Shown here: piece after piece, positions 24,592 through 32,732 of the stretch | Layout: the number at the start of each line of letters is the position of its first letter | How positions within the stretch are numbered: position 1 is the stretch's first letter | Assembly (NCBI RefSeq): GCF_024462775.1 | Contig: NZ_JANGCE010000026.1 | Coordinates: 1 to 56,179, forward strand | Length of the DNA stretch: 56,179 bases | Direction: 5' to 3' | Source of the DNA: Butyricicoccus faecihominis | GTDB lineage: Bacteria > Bacillota > Clostridia > Oscillospirales > Butyricicoccaceae | The notes under the pieces: model-generated | The model's database searches: none | What the model saw: only the letters and a program-made list of their open reading frames with translations | Told to the model about the DNA's origin: nothing | Program-made: the position numbers and the translations under genes

Positions 24592-24672
24592 TTGACAGAT
24601 AGAGCGGTTCGAGATACAATAAAAGCACAAAAACACCGCATGGGTGATTTGATATTTGTAAAGGTGAAATAA
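24592..24672 (+). promoter_or_regulatory. Promoter-leader repeat R4, blaI operon
   Basis: TTGACA (24592-24597), 17-bp spacer, TACAAT (24615-24620), CACCGCATGGGTG (again a CACC-N5-GGTG dyad), GATATTTGT and AAAGGTGAAA. In this copy the last motif is the ribosome site of blaI. A nested ATG frame of ten codons (MGDLIFVKVK) ends four bases before the blaI ATG and could be a leader peptide. Confidence 0.65.
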
Positions 24673-25110
24673 ATGCGAAGCATTAAATTGTCAAACTCGG
24701 AAGAGATATTAATGAATATTTTTTGGCGGGAAAACGTGCCGCTTACCAGCGCGCAGCTTGTCAAGCTTTCCACTGACCAAAATTGGAGCAGTAACTATAT
24801 TCATAAACTTCTTAGTTTGCTGCAAGAAAAAAAGTTTTTAACGATGTGCGGCGTTTTGCAAGAAGGCAAACATTACTCCCGGCAGTTTACACCCTGTTTT
24901 GATAAAGAACAATATATATCAAAAATCTTAGAATCGCAGGGTGTGGGCACGGCTTCTTTGGCAAAAATTGCAGTTGCTCTTGTGAAAAAGCAAGCTGGTG
25001 AAAAACCGGACGATAAAAACGAGCGACTGATCAAGGAACTCGAAAAAATGGTAGAGCAATTTGAAAAACATAATGTAAAGAAACCGGATGGAGACAAAAA
25101 TAATAAATAA
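24673..25110 (+). CDS. BlaI/MecI-family repressor
   Basis: The 145-residue protein has an N-terminal winged helix (about 5-75: LSNSEEILMNIFWRENVPLT, SAQLVKLS, SNYIHKLLSLLQEKKFLTMC) followed by a helical dimerisation part, as in BlaI/MecI. These repressors bind dyad operators as dimers and are inactivated when the partner BlaR1 protease signals. The tail is longer and more charged (KPDGDKNNK end) than in the staphylococcal proteins. The gene heads an operon with the M56 peptidase and a secreted peptide, and the R4 dyad just upstream is a natural candidate operator. Confidence 0.82.
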   Translation: MRSIKLSNSEEILMNIFWRENVPLTSAQLVKLSTDQNWSSNYIHKLLSLLQEKKFLTMCGVLQEGKHYSRQFTPCFDKEQYISKILESQGVGTASLAKIAVALVKKQAGEKPDDKNERLIKELEKMVEQFEKHNVKKPDGDKNNK

Positions 25111-25127
25111 CATTATAGAGATGTGAC

Positions 25128-26270
25128 ATGCAAATAACTTTGTTTTCTTTTCTGTCGGCAGTTCTTTGGAGCAGCGTTTTAATCATTGCCATTTATTTTT
25201 TGCGGAAAACACACTATAAGCATTACTTCGGTATGTTTACAATCGTGCTGTTATACTTGTTTTGCGCCGCCAGAGTATTTTTGCCGCTGGAATTTCCACA
25301 TGCGTATATTATCAATGATCAGACCGTTTATCCGCATATTTATCAAGCGCTGACAAACGATGACGGTTTCGTTAAGGGAATATCATTATTACACGTTCTG
25401 TGCGTGATTTGGATCGGCGTGTTTGGTGTTTTGCTAATACGCTATATTCATAATTATTACAAGGCGTCGAAAAGCATTGAGCAATATGCTGAAATCTGCG
25501 GTGAGCATGTGCAGCATCTTGTGGACGAAGTAAAACGCATTGTCAAAAAGGATATTGACGTTTCTGTTTTCATAGTGGATAATATTGATACACCGTTTGG
25601 ATTCGGCATGTTCCGAAAAAAGATATTACTGCCGCGCATAGATTATTCCGAAGAAGAATTACTGTATATCCTGTTGCATGAATATATCCATTTTGCCAAT
25701 CGGGATATTTTCGTCAAGCTTTTAGTTTCGCTTTTCTGCATGATTTTCTGGTGGGATCCGGTAGCCCATTTGCTGAAACAGGACTTGGAACAAACTTTGG
25801 AGATCAAGTGTGATTTGTCGGTTGCAAAGTGTTTGAACATGGAAGAACGCGCATGCTATTTGCGAACGATTATCAGCACGCTAAAACATAGCAATTTGCA
25901 GAATACGCCGCCATGTGCAGCAACCGCGTTTTTCAATGGCAATGGGAATGCAGAGGTGGAGGTCAAAGAGCGCTTTAGAGCGGTAATGAACTGCAATAAA
26001 GGTAAGGTTTATCAAGTAGCAAATACACTAATCATGTGTGTATTTGTTTTATTTCTTTGTTTATCATATTCTATTATTCCACAGCCTATATTTGATGCGC
26101 CGGAAAGCACCGAGCAGGATGCAGTGGATTTCGATCCGTCCTCATCTTACATAATACAGGATAAGAACGGAGGCTATTGGCTTTATGTGGACTCGGTTGA
26201 ACCATTCAGCATTCCTGAAAACGAAGCTGAGTTTTATCAACAAACAGGTATTCAAATTGTAAAGGGGTGA
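25128..26270 (+). CDS. BlaR1-like M56 metallopeptidase, short sensor
   Basis: The 380-residue membrane protein has helices near 8-25, 35-52 and 85-105, a cytoplasmic zinc protease domain with HEYIH at 184-188 (LLHEYIHFANRDI), and a last helix at about 303-320. BlaR1/MecR1 proteins sense beta-lactams through a penicillin-binding domain of about 250 residues outside the cell. Here only about 60 residues follow the last helix (ending QTGIQIVKG), so that domain is missing and the signal must be different. It probably inactivates the BlaI-like repressor. The gene lies 17 bases after blaI and five before the secreted peptide gene. Confidence 0.82.
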   Translation: MQITLFSFLSAVLWSSVLIIAIYFLRKTHYKHYFGMFTIVLLYLFCAARVFLPLEFPHAYIINDQTVYPHIYQALTNDDGFVKGISLLHVLCVIWIGVFGVLLIRYIHNYYKASKSIEQYAEICGEHVQHLVDEVKRIVKKDIDVSVFIVDNIDTPFGFGMFRKKILLPRIDYSEEELLYILLHEYIHFANRDIFVKLLVSLFCMIFWWDPVAHLLKQDLEQTLEIKCDLSVAKCLNMEERACYLRTIISTLKHSNLQNTPPCAATAFFNGNGNAEVEVKERFRAVMNCNKGKVYQVANTLIMCVFVLFLCLSYSIIPQPIFDAPESTEQDAVDFDPSSSYIIQDKNGGYWLYVDSVEPFSIPENEAEFYQQTGIQIVKG

Positions 26271-26275
26271 GATAG

Positions 26276-26527
26276 ATGAAGAAAAAGATTTTGCTCGCTT
26301 TGGGAGTTGCTGCCCTTCTTGCCAGCTCGATTCCGGCAGGCTTTGCCGCAGATTTTGCACAGGCACCGGTAGCGGCTGTCAGCACCAACAGCGAGGTGAA
26401 CGGCGTTGAACCACGTGCAGATATTATTGAATATAAGTATCGCATCTTGGGAGACAAACGGCAATATCGCCGCTGGAACGCAACGCGCGGTTACTGGGTC
26501 GATCCCGAGTGGATTGATATTAATTAG
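26276..26527 (+). CDS. Small secreted peptide, YRRWN motif
   Basis: The 83-residue precursor has a signal peptide (MKKKILLALGVAALLASSIP, cleavage after GFAA). A spacer is followed by a compact end (ADIIEYKYRILGDKRQYRRW, then NATRGYWVDPEWIDIN). From memory, short secreted proteins ending in an RRWN-W-D-W-I pattern recur in gut Firmicutes, without known function. It starts five bases after the BlaR1-like stop with an AGGGGTGA site, so it is made with the sensor. It could be the ligand, a cofactor or a target of the system. Confidence 0.7.
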   Translation: MKKKILLALGVAALLASSIPAGFAADFAQAPVAAVSTNSEVNGVEPRADIIEYKYRILGDKRQYRRWNATRGYWVDPEWIDIN

Positions 26528-26531
26528 TAAC

Positions 26532-26566
26532 AAAAAGCTCCTCCTTGAAAAAGGGGGAGCTTTTTT
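26532..26566 (+). terminator. Terminator of blaI operon
   Basis: AAAAAGCTCCTCCTT pairs with AAGGGGGAGCTTTTTT. It is of the same type as the hairpins at 23458 and 24490. Confidence 0.85.
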
Positions 26567-26570
26567 GTGC

Positions 26571-26965
26571 CAATGCCAATCAGTTAAGAATGAGCAAGTA
26601 ATAACTGGGTAGCAAACACCCTTTGGGCTCCCACCAACGAGGGCATATGCGTAAACTTAAGCAGCGTATGCATAGAGCGATCTTTGGGCTTCCCCCGACG
26701 AGGGGAAGCTGGCACGGCGAAGCCGTGACTGATGGGGGGGCGCATGAATTGGCAGCAAGATGTGCGTGGCTGCCTTAAAGTGCGCTATTCGTTAAGCCCC
26801 CCATTCGTCACGCGCCTGCGGCGCGCGCTACCTTCCCCTCGTGGGGGGAAGGCCAGAAAGCGGTCTTTGCCCCCCGCGCGTTGCTTAAGTTTACGCTTAT
26901 GCCCTCGTGGAGGGAAGGCCAAAGGGATGCGCTAGGAGTCAGTTATTATTATTTTAATGACATTG
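26571..26965. repeat. MITE-like element, family 1 copy C, with direct repeats
   Basis: The left end is CAATGCCAATCAGTTAAG (26571-26588); the right end is the inverse of CAATGTCATT (26956-26965). A perfect 12-bp direct repeat GCTTTTTTGTGC flanks the element (26559-26570 and 26966-26977), as expected for a target-site duplication. Inside, 26641-26664 and 26881-26904 are inverted with 22 of 24 matches, and a second inverted pair runs around CCCCTCGT and ACGAGGGG. No transposase frame. It lies between the blaI operon and sigF. Confidence 0.75.
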
Positions 26966-26988
26966 GCTTTTTTGTGCTTTATCCTTTG

Positions 26989-27702
26989 CTATCCGCTGTC
27001 CGTCAGTTGGCCGCGCAGGTGGGCGATGGCGCGCTTTTCAATGCGCGATACCTGCACCTGCGACACGCCGATGAGCTTGGCGACCTGCTGCTGGGTCAGG
27101 TCGCGCGAGAAGCGCAGGGCGAGCACCTCTTGGTCGCGTTCGGGCAGGGTGCGTATGGCTTCGCGCAGCGAGAGATACAGGCAGGCGCGCTCTTCGAGTC
27201 CGTCGTCGCCGATCAGGTCGGATAGGTGGCCGCCGCCCGAAAGCTCGCGCTCAAAGGAATCCACCGTTACGTTGGACTGTTCGCAGGCCGCTACCTCTTC
27301 CGGGGTAAGCCCGGCGGCTTCGGCGATTTCAGAGATGGTGGGGGAATTGCCGGTTTTGGCGGTCAGCTCGGTTTCGATGCGGTGCAGCTTGGCCGAACGT
27401 TCCTTCATGGCGCGGCTGACCTTGACCGCGCCGTCATCCCGGAGAAACCGCCGTATTTCGCCCGCGATTTTGGGTACCGCGTAAGTAGAAAACTGCGTGC
27501 CGAGTTCCAGATCGAACCCGCGCACCGCCTTGATAAACCCAACGGCGGCAAGCTGGTATAGATCGTCCGGCTCGACGCCGCGCCCGTAATAGCGCCGCGC
27601 GATCGACCAGATCAGGCCGCTGTTCTCCTGCAAAAGACGCGCTTCGGCTTCGCGGTCACCCGCCGCCGCGTCGCGCAGCAGGTCGCGCGTTAGTTCGGTC
27701 AT
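26989..27702 (-). CDS. sigF: Forespore sigma factor SigF
   Basis: This 237-residue sigma-70 family factor has region 2 (NSGLIWSIARRYYGRGVEPD, then DLYQLAAVGFIKAVRGFD), region 3 and region 4 with the helix-turn-helix LTQQQVAKLIGVSQVQVSRI. It lacks region 1, as expected for a sporulation sigma. SigF starts forespore-specific transcription after septation and is held inactive by SpoIIAB. It is the last gene of the spoIIA operon, beginning three bases after spoIIAB with GGAG inside the spoIIAB end. Confidence 0.96.
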   Translation of the reverse strand: MTELTRDLLRDAAAGDREAEARLLQENSGLIWSIARRYYGRGVEPDDLYQLAAVGFIKAVRGFDLELGTQFSTYAVPKIAGEIRRFLRDDGAVKVSRAMKERSAKLHRIETELTAKTGNSPTISEIAEAAGLTPEEVAACEQSNVTVDSFERELSGGGHLSDLIGDDGLEERACLYLSLREAIRTLPERDQEVLALRFSRDLTQQQVAKLIGVSQVQVSRIEKRAIAHLRGQLTDSG

Positions 27703-27705
27703 GGC

Positions 27706-28137
27706 CTATCGCTCCGATAGCGTCTTGATCATGGTCACGAGCGTGCCGCGTCCCTCGGTAGAGCGGACGCGAAGCTTGTCCGTAAAGGTCTCCATGATGG
27801 TGAAGCCCATGCCCGAACGCGTATCGTCGCCGGTGGTGAACATCGGCTGGCGCGCCTTTTGCACGTCCGCGATGCCGCGTCCCGCGTCCTTGATCTTGAT
27901 CTCCAGCGCGCGTCCCTCGAAAAGGCGCACGGACACGGTGATAAAGCCCGCTTTATCCGCGTAGCCGTGGACGATGGCGTTGGTCACCGCCTCCGACACG
28001 ACGGTTTTGATATCGCCCAGCTCCTCCATCGTCGGGTCGAGCTGGGAAACAAAAGCGCCCACGGCCTGCCGGGCGAACGCCTCGTTTACCGAGTGGCTTT
28101 CAAATTTAATGCTCATTTTATTGACTACGCCGCGCAT
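27706..28137 (-). CDS. spoIIAB: Anti-sigma F factor, serine kinase SpoIIAB
   Basis: The 143-residue GHKL kinase shows the N box VVSEAVTNAIVHGY, the G1 motif IKDAGRGI and G2 RSGMGFTIMETF. It binds SigF and phosphorylates SpoIIAA. The start at 28137 has GGGGG nine bases ahead; an internal ATG seven codons later (MSIKFESH) is also possible and matches the family start better. The gene sits three bases after spoIIAA. Confidence 0.96.
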   Translation of the reverse strand: MRGVVNKMSIKFESHSVNEAFARQAVGAFVSQLDPTMEELGDIKTVVSEAVTNAIVHGYADKAGFITVSVRLFEGRALEIKIKDAGRGIADVQKARQPMFTTGDDTRSGMGFTIMETFTDKLRVRSTEGRGTLVTMIKTLSER

Positions 28138-28140
28138 CGT

Positions 28141-28458
28141 TCATTCCCCCTTTTCAAAAATCATGACCTGCGGCAGACCGGCCGCTTCAAACACGCGCAT
28201 GGCCTGCGGCGGCGCGCCGCGCACGGCAAAATCGCGCCCGCTGCGCGCCGACGTGCGAAACAGGTGCATAACGACCGCTAGGCCGGAGCTATCCATAAAC
28301 GTAAGCCCGTGCAGCTCCAAAACCAGCTTTTCACAGGGGTAGAGCGCGAGCAGATCCTCCGATTGCTCAATCGCAAGGCGCGCCTCGTGATGATCCAGGT
28401 CGCCCGCGAGGGAAACAATTAATGTGCCCTCTTTCATGGTTGGGGTGATTTGTAACAT
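28141..28458 (-). CDS. spoIIAA: Anti-anti-sigma factor SpoIIAA
   Basis: The 105-residue STAS protein carries the DSSG motif (residues 56-59, FMDSSGLAVV) holding the serine phosphorylated by SpoIIAB. Unphosphorylated SpoIIAA frees SigF in the forespore. I take ATG 28458 (MLQITPTM). An upstream in-frame GTG at 28470 adds only four residues and neither has a strong ribosome site. First gene of the operon; repeat copy E lies directly upstream in the promoter region. Confidence 0.94.
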   Translation of the reverse strand: MLQITPTMKEGTLIVSLAGDLDHHEARLAIEQSEDLLALYPCEKLVLELHGLTFMDSSGLAVVMHLFRTSARSGRDFAVRGAPPQAMRVFEAAGLPQVMIFEKGE

Positions 28459-28487
28459 TAGCCACACCACACTTTCAGTTAATTAGT

Positions 28488-28624
28488 AGTTAGGAATTAG
28501 TAATTAGTAATTGGGAGCGGCGACAGTTTGAGCCGGGAAATAAGGCGTTGGCGCTTATGTAAGGCAGAAATCGTGAAGCTGAAGCGGAAACGCTAAAATA
28601 ATTACTACCTACTAATTCCTAACT
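28488..28624. repeat. Palindromic repeat, family 2 copy E
   Basis: AGTTAGGAATTAGTAATTAG (start of the 28488-28512 arm) is inverted at 28600-28624 with 22 of 25 matches. The core is about 85 bp of unrelated sequence. It lies between spoIIAA and folC. The same ends occur between pheT and pheS. Confidence 0.65.
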
Positions 28625-28633
28625 AAAAAAAAC

Positions 28634-28663
28634 GGCTTGTACCGTTTTTTTTCGGTACAAGCC
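28634..28663 (-). terminator. folC terminator
   Basis: GGCTTGTACCG (28634-28644) pairs with CGGTACAAGCC (28653-28663). On minus, it is followed after two bases by a T-run. Confidence 0.7.
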
Positions 28664-28686
28664 AAAGTTTACCATATAAAATGTTT

Positions 28687-29982
28687 TTATTCGGTCGCTT
28701 TCTGTCGCGTGCGGAGGATCTTTTCCGCTTCGCCGACAAGGTAGATCGAACCGCAGACCAGCACGCAATCGTTCGGGGCGGCGTTTTCGAGCGCGAGGGC
28801 GATCGCCCGCTCGGCGGTGCCGCAGTCGAACACGGCGTCGCAATCCTGCTCGGCCAGCGCGGCCAGCGTGGTGGTGATGAGCGCGCGGTCGTTATCCGGG
28901 GCGCAGGCGTAGAAGATATCGGCCCGGCGGGCGAGCTGCCGCACGCAGACTTCGTATTCCTTATCGCGCACCATGCCCATGACGACGTGCAGGCGCTTGC
29001 GGCCCAGCATTTCATCGATCGCGTCGCACAGAGCATCCGTGCCCGCCGCGTTATGCGCGCCGTCCAGCAGAACAAGCGGGTTTTCGCGCACGCGCTCCAA
29101 GCGGCCCGCCATGCGCGCCGAGGCAAGGCCGCGCACCACGGCGGAAACGTCGATTTTCCAGCCGCGCTCGCGCAGGGCCTGTATGGTGTGCAGGGCGGTG
29201 AGCGCGTTTTGCAGTTGGTAGCGGCCCGGCATGGCGAGCGTGTAGCCCTGCCCCTCGTACAGAAAAGCGGTGTTGTGAATATCGCACCGCAATACGGTGG
29301 TATCCGTCGGGAAGGAGCACCAGATCGCGCCCGCCGCGTCGCACGCGCGCCGCAGGACGGGGAGCGCCTCCGCCGGCTGATTGACCGCGCAGACCACCGC
29401 GCTGGACGGTTTGATGATGCCGGCCTTTTCCGCCGCGATCTCGGCCACGGTATCGCCCAAAGCGTCCATATGGTCGCGCGAAATGGGCGTAATGACGCAG
29501 ACCTCCGGCGGGTCGATGACGTTCGACGCGTCGCACCGGCCGCCAAGGCCGGTTTCCAGCACGACGATATCGCACTCCTGCTCTAGAAAGTAGAGAAAGG
29601 AAATGGCGGTGGTAAACTCAAATTCGCCTATGGTCTCGCCTTCGGGCAGGGTAAGGCTTTCCGCCGCGAGGGCGACGCGCTCGGCCAGACGGGACAGGTC
29701 GCTGTCCCCAATCATGGCGCCGTCCACGCGGATGCGCTCGTGAAAATGGACAAGATAGGGCGAGGTGTTCAGCCCGGTGCGGTAGCCCGCGCAGCGCAGG
29801 GTGTTTGCGATCATGCAGGCGGTTGAGCCTTTGCCGTTGGTGCCCGCCAGATGCACGAATTTCAGGCGCTTCTGCGGATCGCCCAGCGCGGCGCAAAGCG
29901 CGCGGATGCGGTGCAGCCCGGGCGCGCCCGAAAAGCGGCCGAGCGAGTGGATGTATTCGATTGCGGTTTTGGGTTGATCCAT
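28687..29982 (-). CDS. folC: Folylpolyglutamate/dihydrofolate synthase
   Basis: This 431-residue Mur-ligase-like protein adds glutamates to folates and, in many bacteria, also makes dihydrofolate from dihydropteroate. The P-loop reads HLAGTNGKGSTACMIANTL, with FolC motifs TGLNTSPYLVHFHERIRVDG, LETGLGGRCDASNVI and LLDGAHNAAGTDAL. It is monocistronic. In many Clostridia folC follows valS; here they are 11 kb apart with several genes between. Confidence 0.95.
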   Translation of the reverse strand: MDQPKTAIEYIHSLGRFSGAPGLHRIRALCAALGDPQKRLKFVHLAGTNGKGSTACMIANTLRCAGYRTGLNTSPYLVHFHERIRVDGAMIGDSDLSRLAERVALAAESLTLPEGETIGEFEFTTAISFLYFLEQECDIVVLETGLGGRCDASNVIDPPEVCVITPISRDHMDALGDTVAEIAAEKAGIIKPSSAVVCAVNQPAEALPVLRRACDAAGAIWCSFPTDTTVLRCDIHNTAFLYEGQGYTLAMPGRYQLQNALTALHTIQALRERGWKIDVSAVVRGLASARMAGRLERVRENPLVLLDGAHNAAGTDALCDAIDEMLGRKRLHVVMGMVRDKEYEVCVRQLARRADIFYACAPDNDRALITTTLAALAEQDCDAVFDCGTAERAIALALENAAPNDCVLVCGSIYLVGEAEKILRTRQKATE

Positions 29983-30138
29983 AATGGGTAATAACCTTCA
30001 CTTTTATCAATATTTGCATGTGGATATACAAATTATACCCCTTCTGCGCGGCCTGTCAAGGAGAACAAGTGTTTGTTTTGTAGGCTGAGATATGATATAA
30101 TCATATTATCTTCTACTTAAACGAGGTAAGCTGAGAAA

Positions 30139-32541
30139 ATGGAACCGACGAAATTCGATATGAAGTACGCCTCCATCCGCCGCGCGGTGATCGAGGCCCG
30201 CTTTGAACATTTAAACGAAAAGCAGCGCGAGGCAGTATACGCGACCGAGGGGCCGCTGCTCATCCTCGCGGGCGCGGGCAGCGGTAAAACCACCGTGCTG
30301 ATCCAGCGTATCATCAACATGCTGCGCTTTGGGCGCGGATACGACGCCCAGCAGGCGCAGCCCGGCGCGACCGAGCAAGACCTGCTGTTTTTGACCGAAT
30401 ACCTGACCGACCCCAAGCCGGAAAACCGCGCGCGCGCCGAAGCGCTGTGCGCGATAGACCCCGCGAAGCCGTGGGAGATCATCGCGATTACCTTTACGAA
30501 CAAGGCCGCGCGCGAGCTCAAGGAACGGCTGACCGGCGCGGTGGGCGAGGAGGACGCTTCCGCCATTTGGGCGTATACGTTCCACACCGCCTGCCTGCGC
30601 ATTCTGCGCCGCAACGTCGATCTGCTGGGCTTTGAACAGCCGTTCACGATCTACGACGAGGATGAGAAAAAGCGCGTGATTATCGCGGCGCTGCGCCGCC
30701 TGAACATGGACGAGAAAATATACGACCCGCGCGCGGTGATGGGCATGATTTCCCGCGCCAAGGACCGCTTGATGACGCCGAGGCAGTTCATGACCGACGC
30801 GCACGGCGACCACTACCGCGAAAAAGTGGCCGATGTGTACAAGCTTTACGAAAAAGAAATGAAAAAGGCCTGCGCGCTGGATTTTGACGATATTATCATG
30901 AAAACCGTGCTGATGCTGCAAAACTATCCGGACGTGCTCGAATACTACCAGCGCAAGTTCCGCTATGTGCTGGTGGACGAATATCAGGATACCAACTACG
31001 CGCAGTATGTGCTGACCAGCCTGCTTGCGGGCGGGTACCAGAACATCTGCGTCGTTGGCGACGACGATCAGTCCATCTACAAATTCCGGGGCGCGACCAT
31101 TACGAACATTTTGGAATTTGAAAAGCAGTACCAGAACGCGCGCACCATCCGGCTTGAACAAAACTACCGCTCAACCGGCAACATTCTTTCCGCGGCGAAC
31201 GAGCTGATCCGCAACAACGCCCAGCGCAAGGGCAAGGAGCTTTGGACCGACCAGACCGGCGGCGCCAAGCTGCGCGTGCACCGCTCGGACAGCCAAGAGG
31301 GCGAGGCCGGCTATATCGCGGACACCATCCTAGCGGGCGTGGAAGGCGGGCGGCGGTTCAGCGATTACGCGATCCTGTACCGCAACAACGTTCTTTCGGA
31401 TAATATTGCCGCCGCGTTCATTCGTAATGGCATCCCCTACCGGGTATACAAGGGGCGCGACTTCTTCTCCCGCGCGGAAATCCGGGATATGTTCGCCTAT
31501 CTGTGGGTTGTGGAGAACCCGGCGGACACGCTGCGCCTGAAGCGCATCATCAACGTGCCCGCCCGCAAAATCGGCGACCGCTCGGTCGAGCTGGCCGAGC
31601 AGGCGGCGGAGGAAAACGGCCTGCCGCTGTTTGAAGTGGTGAAAAACGCTTCCGCGTACCCTACGCTTTCGCGCGCCGCTTCCGCGATGGAGCGCTTTGG
31701 CAAAATGATAGAGGATCTGCGCCAGCAGCGCGAGTTTTTAGGCCTTTCCGAGTGGTACGCTGAAGTGCTCAACCGCACGGGCTACGCCGAGGCGCTGGAA
31801 AACAAGGATGATATGGAATCCAAAAGCCGTTTGGAGCATATCGAGGAGCTGAAGAGCTACCTGCTTACTTATGAAGAAAAGAACGAAGAGCCGACGCTTG
31901 CCGGATTTTTGGAGGAAATGGCCCTTTACACCGACGCGGACAAGACCGGCGACGAAGAGGACGCGGTCACGATGATGACCATGCACTCGGCCAAGGGGCT
32001 GGAGTTCCCGGTGGTGTTCCTCGCGGGTCTGGAGGACGGGCTGTTCCCCGGCTTCCGCGCCATGGAAAAAGACGAGGACATGGAGGAGGAGCGCCGCCTG
32101 TGCTATGTGGCGGTGACGCGCGCGCGGGAAGAGCTGTACATGACCTGCGCCGAGCGCCGCTTGCTGTACGGCCGCACGCAGTACGCGCACCCCTCGCGCT
32201 TTTTGCAGGAGATTCCCGAGGAGCTGACGGACAGCAACGTGAACCAGCGCGCCTTTGACCCGCCGGTGCAGCCCGCCGCGCAGACCGCGCGCGAGGGCAT
32301 CGTGCACGCGCGCAGCGCGTCGGTCGCGCCCGCTCCCGCCGCAAGGCCGGGGCGCGCCGCGGCTCAGCCCGCGCCGGACTTTGCCGTTGGCGGGCGGGTA
32401 CGGCACCGCGCCTTTGGCGACGGCCTGATCGTTTCCGCCAAGCCGATGGGCGGCGATTGCTTATTGGAGATCGCGTTTGACCAGAAGGGCACCAAGCGCC
32501 TGATGGCGAAGAGCGCGGCGCAGTTCATGGAGAAGCTATAA
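30139..32541 (+). CDS. pcrA: UvrD/PcrA-type DNA helicase
   Basis: The 800-residue SF1A helicase unwinds DNA 3' to 5' in repair and replication. Motifs: Q region LNEKQREAVYATEGPLLILA, Walker A GAGSGKTT, Ia ITFTNKAARELKERL, II VDEYQDTN, III GDDDQSIYKFRGA, IV EQNYRST, V/VI MTMHSAKGLEFPVVF and VAVTRAREELY. Between Walker A and motif Ia there is an extra segment of about 55 residues (QQAQPGATEQDLLFLTEYLT). The C-terminal 55 residues (GGRVRHRAFGDGLIVSAK) match the RNA-polymerase-binding Tudor-like domain of PcrA. Confidence 0.93.
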   Translation: MEPTKFDMKYASIRRAVIEARFEHLNEKQREAVYATEGPLLILAGAGSGKTTVLIQRIINMLRFGRGYDAQQAQPGATEQDLLFLTEYLTDPKPENRARAEALCAIDPAKPWEIIAITFTNKAARELKERLTGAVGEEDASAIWAYTFHTACLRILRRNVDLLGFEQPFTIYDEDEKKRVIIAALRRLNMDEKIYDPRAVMGMISRAKDRLMTPRQFMTDAHGDHYREKVADVYKLYEKEMKKACALDFDDIIMKTVLMLQNYPDVLEYYQRKFRYVLVDEYQDTNYAQYVLTSLLAGGYQNICVVGDDDQSIYKFRGATITNILEFEKQYQNARTIRLEQNYRSTGNILSAANELIRNNAQRKGKELWTDQTGGAKLRVHRSDSQEGEAGYIADTILAGVEGGRRFSDYAILYRNNVLSDNIAAAFIRNGIPYRVYKGRDFFSRAEIRDMFAYLWVVENPADTLRLKRIINVPARKIGDRSVELAEQAAEENGLPLFEVVKNASAYPTLSRAASAMERFGKMIEDLRQQREFLGLSEWYAEVLNRTGYAEALENKDDMESKSRLEHIEELKSYLLTYEEKNEEPTLAGFLEEMALYTDADKTGDEEDAVTMMTMHSAKGLEFPVVFLAGLEDGLFPGFRAMEKDEDMEEERRLCYVAVTRAREELYMTCAERRLLYGRTQYAHPSRFLQEIPEELTDSNVNQRAFDPPVQPAAQTAREGIVHARSASVAPAPAARPGRAAAQPAPDFAVGGRVRHRAFGDGLIVSAKPMGGDCLLEIAFDQKGTKRLMAKSAAQFMEKL

Positions 32542-32561
32542 AAAGGGGAAAGCGCGTTTCG

Positions 32562-32632
32562 CAATGTTATTGGACTTGTCGTTCTAAGGAATATATTGAC
32601 GAAGGATGACAAATAAATGAAAATTCCTTAAC
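32562..32632. repeat. Relic of palindromic family 1, copy D
   Basis: CAATGTTATT starts the segment, followed by TTGTCGTTCTAAGGAA and GACGAAGGATGACAAA, matching the inner palindrome of copy B (TTGTCATTCTGAGGAA and AGGATGACAAA). It ends in CCTTAAC like copies A and B. The central part is deleted and the outer right end is lost. Confidence 0.5.
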
Positions 32633-32664
32633 AAAAAGGCAATGGGTGCGCCCATTGCCTTTTT
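32633..32664. terminator. pcrA terminator
   Basis: AAAAAGGCAATGGG pairs perfectly with CCCATTGCCTTTTT, followed by GTG. It serves pcrA on plus. Confidence 0.8.
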
Positions 32665-32732
32665 GTGTCCGGCGCGGTTGTAACCGCACGGCGGGTCTGC
32701 TATACTGATAGAAAGAAAGAGAGGGGATCGGT

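Noticed and set aside
21813-24672. CRISPR-like or integron array
   Set aside because: The repeats are promoter-leader units spaced irregularly with genes between; no cas or integrase genes.
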